Source: Bugula neritina (taxonomy: Eukaryota > Bryozoa > Gymnolaemata > Cheilostomatida > Bugulidae). From it: 64,000 nt of DNA. A program made the position numbers and the translations under genes. Within the stretch, counting starts at the first letter, position 1. Each line of letters opens with the position of its first letter. Under the pieces are notes generated by a model. It made no database searches. It was not told where the DNA came from and worked only from the letters and a program-made list of their open reading frames with translations. Shown in pieces: positions 59,309-64,000 of this stretch. The stretch is taken from assembly GCA_964035545.1 (NCBI GenBank), contig OZ037772.1, forward strand, positions 11,163,818 to 11,227,817. Reading direction: 5' to 3'.

Positions 59309-62109
59309 ATGACTTACGCACAGACGAGTCTAACTTTCCTATCTAAACTGATGATGCTACAAGTTTTCTCCTACATGCAGGTTGTCATACTTATTTCTAC
59401 CTATTTCATACTTATTTCTACCTATTTCATGCTTATTTCACACCTATTTTACACCTATTTCCTTTCTATTTTACACTATGCCATAAGTTTGGTGATTGTA
59501 TTGTTACATGAAACATATTATGTATCACTCCTTCAATGATGTTTCAATGCCATAGTTTTTTTCCCAAACCATTGTTAAATTATAATTAGAGAACTATATA
59601 GCACTCCTTTTTAATCTCTCTAACTTCTCAGTTCGGTTTTTTTAAGGCACAATAGAATGTTTTTAATACAATTATAAAATCATCACAACTCACCAGATTC
59701 ACACTAGAAGTTAGGAGAACCCAGCTGTTCACATGTCCGTGCAATGCCAGGCTACCGCAAAGCTTTTCTTCTGCACTAAAAGTCATAATGCCATTACTTA
59801 TATTCATCCAATCACAGCAGACCTATAATATTATAATGACATTTATTCTAGTGCAGCATAAACACACTTTTCTTGCAAGAATTGTTTACACTTATTCTTT
59901 TAATTTAGAAACCAAAAATTGAATTAACATTTTTTTGCTGCTAGTATCTATATAAGCTGCCTTAAGAGAGTTGAGGATTAATTTATAAGCTGAGACTTGT
60001 ATTGTATACAAAAACCAAATAAACTAAAGACTATTTCCTGTAAAGTCACACATAAACAAAGCTTTATATTCAAACAATTGCAAATATAAATTATTTTTGT
60101 GTCTTACACACTAAGATCTGTGTTAAAAACTTTTTTAAAACTCAAATTTTTATGTTGTAAATTTTAAGATATTTTTTTTTCTCATTTTATAGTTGCAAAG
60201 ACACTTAGTAAAAGTTATATTTATTTAATAGAAATTCTACTAAGTAAGCTACAAGTAGTCTTACAACAAGATAAACTAATAATGAACTATAAAGTTAGTG
60301 AATATTAATTCCAGCTGCTGTCGGCCATAACCTTGACCTTGGTTATACTGATCTGCATGATAAAAGATGCCGGAAGTTACTTGCTGTTCAAATCTGCTGC
60401 CGAATACTTACCGCTGCTGTTTGGAGGTCTTCCGGCAGCAGTCTTTCTTGTCACATTCTACCTCCACATTCAAAGATTGAAATCCGACAAATTTAGAGAT
60501 GCTCTTCCACTCTATGTGAGTAACAGACGGGAAAACTAGTTGTAAAAATACTCTAGCTGTTGACAATTGACTCTAGCTCTGGTCATGCAACTGAATGCTT
60601 TGTTATGCTAAGCCAGACGTGCTATTGCAAGCTTAAATATTCTCACAATTTTTTAACCTAATTATAATTTTTTTATTGATGTCATATGATAGCCAAAAAA
60701 TCTTAATGTCCTTTTTATGTTGGATGAGTATACATATACCAAAATAATATTATTTACTCTGAATTAGTGCCAACTATACACACATATAGCCCATCTTATA
60801 GTAATACAATTGGTTAGGTTAGTAGCTGTATAAATGTAGCTATATATAGATATGTCATGCAATACCCTCGTATTATACTGACTATACAGACAAATGGAAA
60901 TATTTTACCTGCTTACAGATATCCCAGTCTAGAGTGCTGACTGTCATCAACTTTTTCTTCTCTGTTGCCATGACAGCCGTGAGCTCCATCTATATAAAAA
61001 AGGTAGACAATTCTTAGCATTACATGCACACTGGTAGTTTTAAGCCAAATGTGACCCATGCATAGAGTTATCGCCCCTTTGGAAGAAATTGCTTTAGTAG
61101 AGCACACAACTCTTTGTTTATCTTAGTAACACACTAGTTATATAACTGCAAAGTTGTATGAGGAAATAAATTACTAACAATACAAATACCACAATAATAC
61201 CAAAAGTCCAAATATTCAAACATCAACTGTGTAGCTGCAACTTAGTTTCTGTTTCTGTAGAACTTTAAATTCAGAATTAATATTATCGGTTGTCCATTCT
61301 CCTACCCGTAAACTGTAGCAAAGTAACACAGAACAGTGGCTATAGATTAGAAAGATAACTCTAAGGTGTGACCTGATAATATTAATCTGACTGTTAAATG
61401 AGTGATACTAGATAATACCAGTCTGCATGTGTTACTCTGAAGTTTTATTTTTACTTTCTAGCAGCAATGCTATTATAATGCACTTAAGCAGATTTCATGT
61501 AGCTCAATGCTTTAATTCGGAGCTTCTCTTAAAAATATGTTCATATAAATAAAATGACGTTCTTAGTCTACATCTGTCAGCAGTAGTTAATAAAAAGCTG
61601 ATGAAACGGTTTTATTGTAAACAAATTACAATGAAAAATAAAGACATATTTAACAATTTGCCTACTATAATTCTTCAATGTTTAAAAGTACAGTACAATC
61701 CCAAATCTTTGTATTTGATCCTTGTTTTAAATCCAAAGAGTCTTTACTTTTTCTATATTGGCCTTATAATCATTTAGAATATATGCCATACTGTATACAT
61801 CAAGTTTCCATTATCAAGTCCTGTTTTATGCTGTGTAGGCAATGACTATTCAAATCTTAAATAATTGCTACTTCCGATTTCGCAGGTTCAATATCTTTTG
61901 TAACTGTATAGGCATTATCAGAACTATAAAACCCTCTGTAAGATTGTTATTAACACATACTTTGCTATGTTTTTTAGCTGGAGAATACAATCCACCTATC
62001 AGCACACCAATGTTATGTTACGGCTGTTGTGATTGGCTCCCTAAACACTTTCATCGGCCTACCACTGTTAGCCATTGCAATACAATCTGGACACCAAGGG
62101 GCACCATAG
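59309..62109 (+). CDS. Small four-span membrane protein, family not recognised
   Basis: Four exons, 59309-59380, 60315-60515, 60919-61002 and 61978-62109, all joined in phase 0, give 162 residues and a TAG. Predicted spans: LLSAITLTLVILICMI, LLFGGLPAAVFLVTFYLHI, VLTVINFFFSVAMTAVSSIY and VTAVVIGSLNTFIGLPLLAI. Connecting loops include QRLKSDKFRDALPLY between spans 2 and 3. The C-terminus (QSGHQGAP) is short and polar. Internal exons have standard sites (ttccag, ctat|gtgagt, cttacag, aaag|gtagac, ttttag). The first exon is the weakest part: its donor cag|gttgtc is poor and the start ATG could be replaced by an upstream exon. The protein resembles small TMEM-type four-helix proteins in layout only, and I do not assign a name. 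Confidence 0.65.
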
Positions 62110-62672
62110 ACTCTTGTGAAGCAAAAATAATAACTTTAAATCATTAAACCTGTTCAAATGTATTTTAATACATAAACTATGAAATTTCATTTTGTCATAT
62201 CTCTACATAATATTGTAATAGAATACTGTATGTGTCACTTGTTGATTGGTTAAAAAAATATTTCATAACTTTACAATGTTGTAATTTATTCAGCAACAAA
62301 ATCAAGTATGCCTAAAATATTTTGTCCCTCAAGTGAAATTAGCCATACAGCTTCATTGTAATAGGATAATACACCCTTGCCATAGAGGACAATTCCATAT
62401 TACAGTAAAACATGTAATATTAAATGTGATGACTACTTTCTTATAATTAGCTAATAATAATTTGAGAGAGTCTAGTAAAATGAAGATATATTGTGAATTA
62501 TTCCTCCCTGAAATAACTTGGCCCTCAACAATTATCGTGACCAGAAAGTTTCTAGATGGGTGGACCATAGAAAGAGGCAGTGCTGTAATATATTACTCTT
62601 TAACAATGCCACTACACAATAAAAAGGAGGGTTTTGGAATGCTTAAGTATTGCTGGCACCAATTTTTTAATT

Positions 62673-62802
62673 GATTGTACTCTCTACTAACTGATAGTAC
62701 TCTCTACTAACTGATAATACTCTCTACTAACTGAAAGTACTCTCTACTAACTGACAATACTCTCTACTAACTGATAGTACTCTCTACTAACTGATAGTTT
62801 TT
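62673..62802. repeat. 20-bp minisatellite (gtactctctactaactgata)
   Basis: Six to seven copies of a 20-bp unit, with minor changes at the last four bases. It lies downstream of the membrane-protein gene. The interval 62110-62672 contains no recognisable gene. Confidence 0.93.
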
Positions 62803-62916
62803 TCTAGCTAAAAGGTGATCTTTACTATAATATCATAAAAACCCAAACTTTTTTTGTCGTTATCATAGCTTTTCACTTAGAAAGAAATTCATCCTTAGGT
62901 AATGTTTTGAAACTGG

Positions 62917-63166
62917 TTTTAAGTAAAAATGGCACAGGTAATAATGGCACAAATAGAAAAGTAAGTAAAAATAGCACACAGATGTTAAATTATTCCAAAC
63001 CCTAAACTCAAACTCCCAACCCTTAAACCCCAATCCCAAACTCAAATCCCCAAATCTAAACCCCCCATTCCAAGCCCCAAACCCCCACTTCAAACCCTAA
63101 TATTGAAATTTGCCATTTCTACCTACCTTAGCCATTTGTGCCTTTAGCACCAGTGTCATTTTTACC
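62917..63166. mobile_element. Fold-back element with C-rich telomere-like core (copy 2)
   Basis: Reverse-orientation relative of 43137-43357: taagtaaaaatggcacaggt, aatggcacaaatagaaaagt and cacagatgttaaatt match the reverse complement of the right end of copy 1. The core is c-rich (ccccaatcccaaactcaaat; aaaccccccattcc; ccaaacccccac). The right end carries gccatttgtgcc and gtgtcatttttacc. Confidence 0.75.
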
Positions 63167-63863
63167 GGACACCGTTGAAACTAGCTAGCATTGATTTATG
63201 AAATTCACTCAGCTTTTTGCACAATATATTATGATTTCAAATATGCTTTATAGAGTGAATTTAGCAAGCAAGCACGCATATTATTATCTGAACATTATGT
63301 AAATCAAATGAGTTAATATATGTACATGAGATGAATGCTCACATGTTTTAAGGTACCTACAGGAGGAAAAGCGGAATAATGATTTGGTAAAAACAATACA
63401 ATTCAGCAACACGTGTTGCCTAGAGACAAGGCTGTCACAACATACGATAATTACACTCTAGCAAGCATAACAAACTAAGGTATTTCTTATACCTCAACAG
63501 ATACAATGCTATAGATTAGAGCAAAAACTACCGTTGCTATGGAAACAGGAAGGTATGAAAATAATCTTTGTACTATATCCTAGGAGTTATACAAGGTTTA
63601 GTTCTTGGTTCACTGCTCCACGTGAACTTACCGCAGGTCTGAGTAGCTATTACATAACAATGGTTCAATTAGTTCTGGAGAGACTAGAGTGAAGGGTTAA
63701 TTACCATTACTTGGCTGTGTGGTTGGTTTAGGCCAGATTAGACATTAACTAGTGAAGAATTTAGTATCAGGCTGAGATGTTACCAACTCTGCAAACAATA
63801 TGCAGATACCTCATTTACATTATAGCAGCTAGTTTAAGGTTTATCTGCATATATAACGAAAAA

Positions 63864-64000
63864 GGGAGCAGCCTTTGTCTAGGGGTTAGAGCGTTTGCCT
63901 AGTACTAAGTCATGTGTTCGATCCCCAGTAAAGGTTATTGGTGGTAGGAAGAGCATCCAGTTATAATTGCTCCTGTGCCCCATCTGAATAAGTCCTTAGC
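63864..64000 (+). mobile_element. tRNA-derived SINE copy, cut by the window edge
   Basis: A-box-like tgtctaggggttagagcg and B-box-like tgttcgatcccc form a tRNA-like head. It is followed by aaaggttattggtggtagga and agagcatccagttataattg, the same tail as the copy at 27380-27500. The remaining part of the interval from 63170 shows nothing else I can support. Confidence 0.75.

Overview
This is animal nuclear DNA: spliced protein genes with GT..AG introns, a metazoan-type protein kinase N, a proteasome beta-2 subunit and a many-fingered C2H2 protein, in AT-rich sequence with many minisatellites, tRNA-derived SINEs and Tc1/hAT transposon remains. An invertebrate is the most likely source, but I cannot name the species. 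All gene models were built by hand by matching intron phases across exons.

Layout: (1) 512-12495 (+), the last 18 visible exons of a PKN-family Ser/Thr kinase; its 5' end lies outside the window. (2) 14427-24335 (-), a 19-exon, phase-consistent gene for a 1040-residue low-complexity/coiled-coil protein that I do not recognise. It converges on PKN and diverges from the next gene. (3) 25941-36628 (+), a 20-exon gene for a ~953-residue protein with about 15 C2H2 zinc fingers. (4) 37189-41790, about 4.6 kb of an uninterrupted 8-bp satellite. (5) 41820-42440, a decayed partial copy of the neighbouring proteasome gene, then a hAT remnant and a fold-back element. (6) 44420-47246 (-), proteasome beta-2 (PSMB7/10 type), divergent from (7) 47624-50257 (+), a two-exon gene for a 59-residue Lys/Ala-rich protein resembling a histone H1 tail without the globular domain. 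(8) 53706-55488, a dead Tc1/mariner element with intact terminal repeats. (9) 59309-62109 (+), a four-exon gene for a small protein with four predicted membrane spans. (10) A second fold-back element and a SINE at the right edge.

Three things stand out. First, in three unrelated genes the introns carry minisatellites whose units are copies of the adjacent exon-intron junction: each unit holds a piece of exon plus the splice site, so rows of decoy sites, often in GT...AG units, lie next to the real one. Second, a perfect 50-bp inverted repeat inside the zinc-finger gene encloses a hammerhead-ribozyme-like fold on the minus strand, as expected of a Penelope-like element or retrozyme. Third, the small H1-tail-like gene shares a short divergent promoter region with a proteasome gene.
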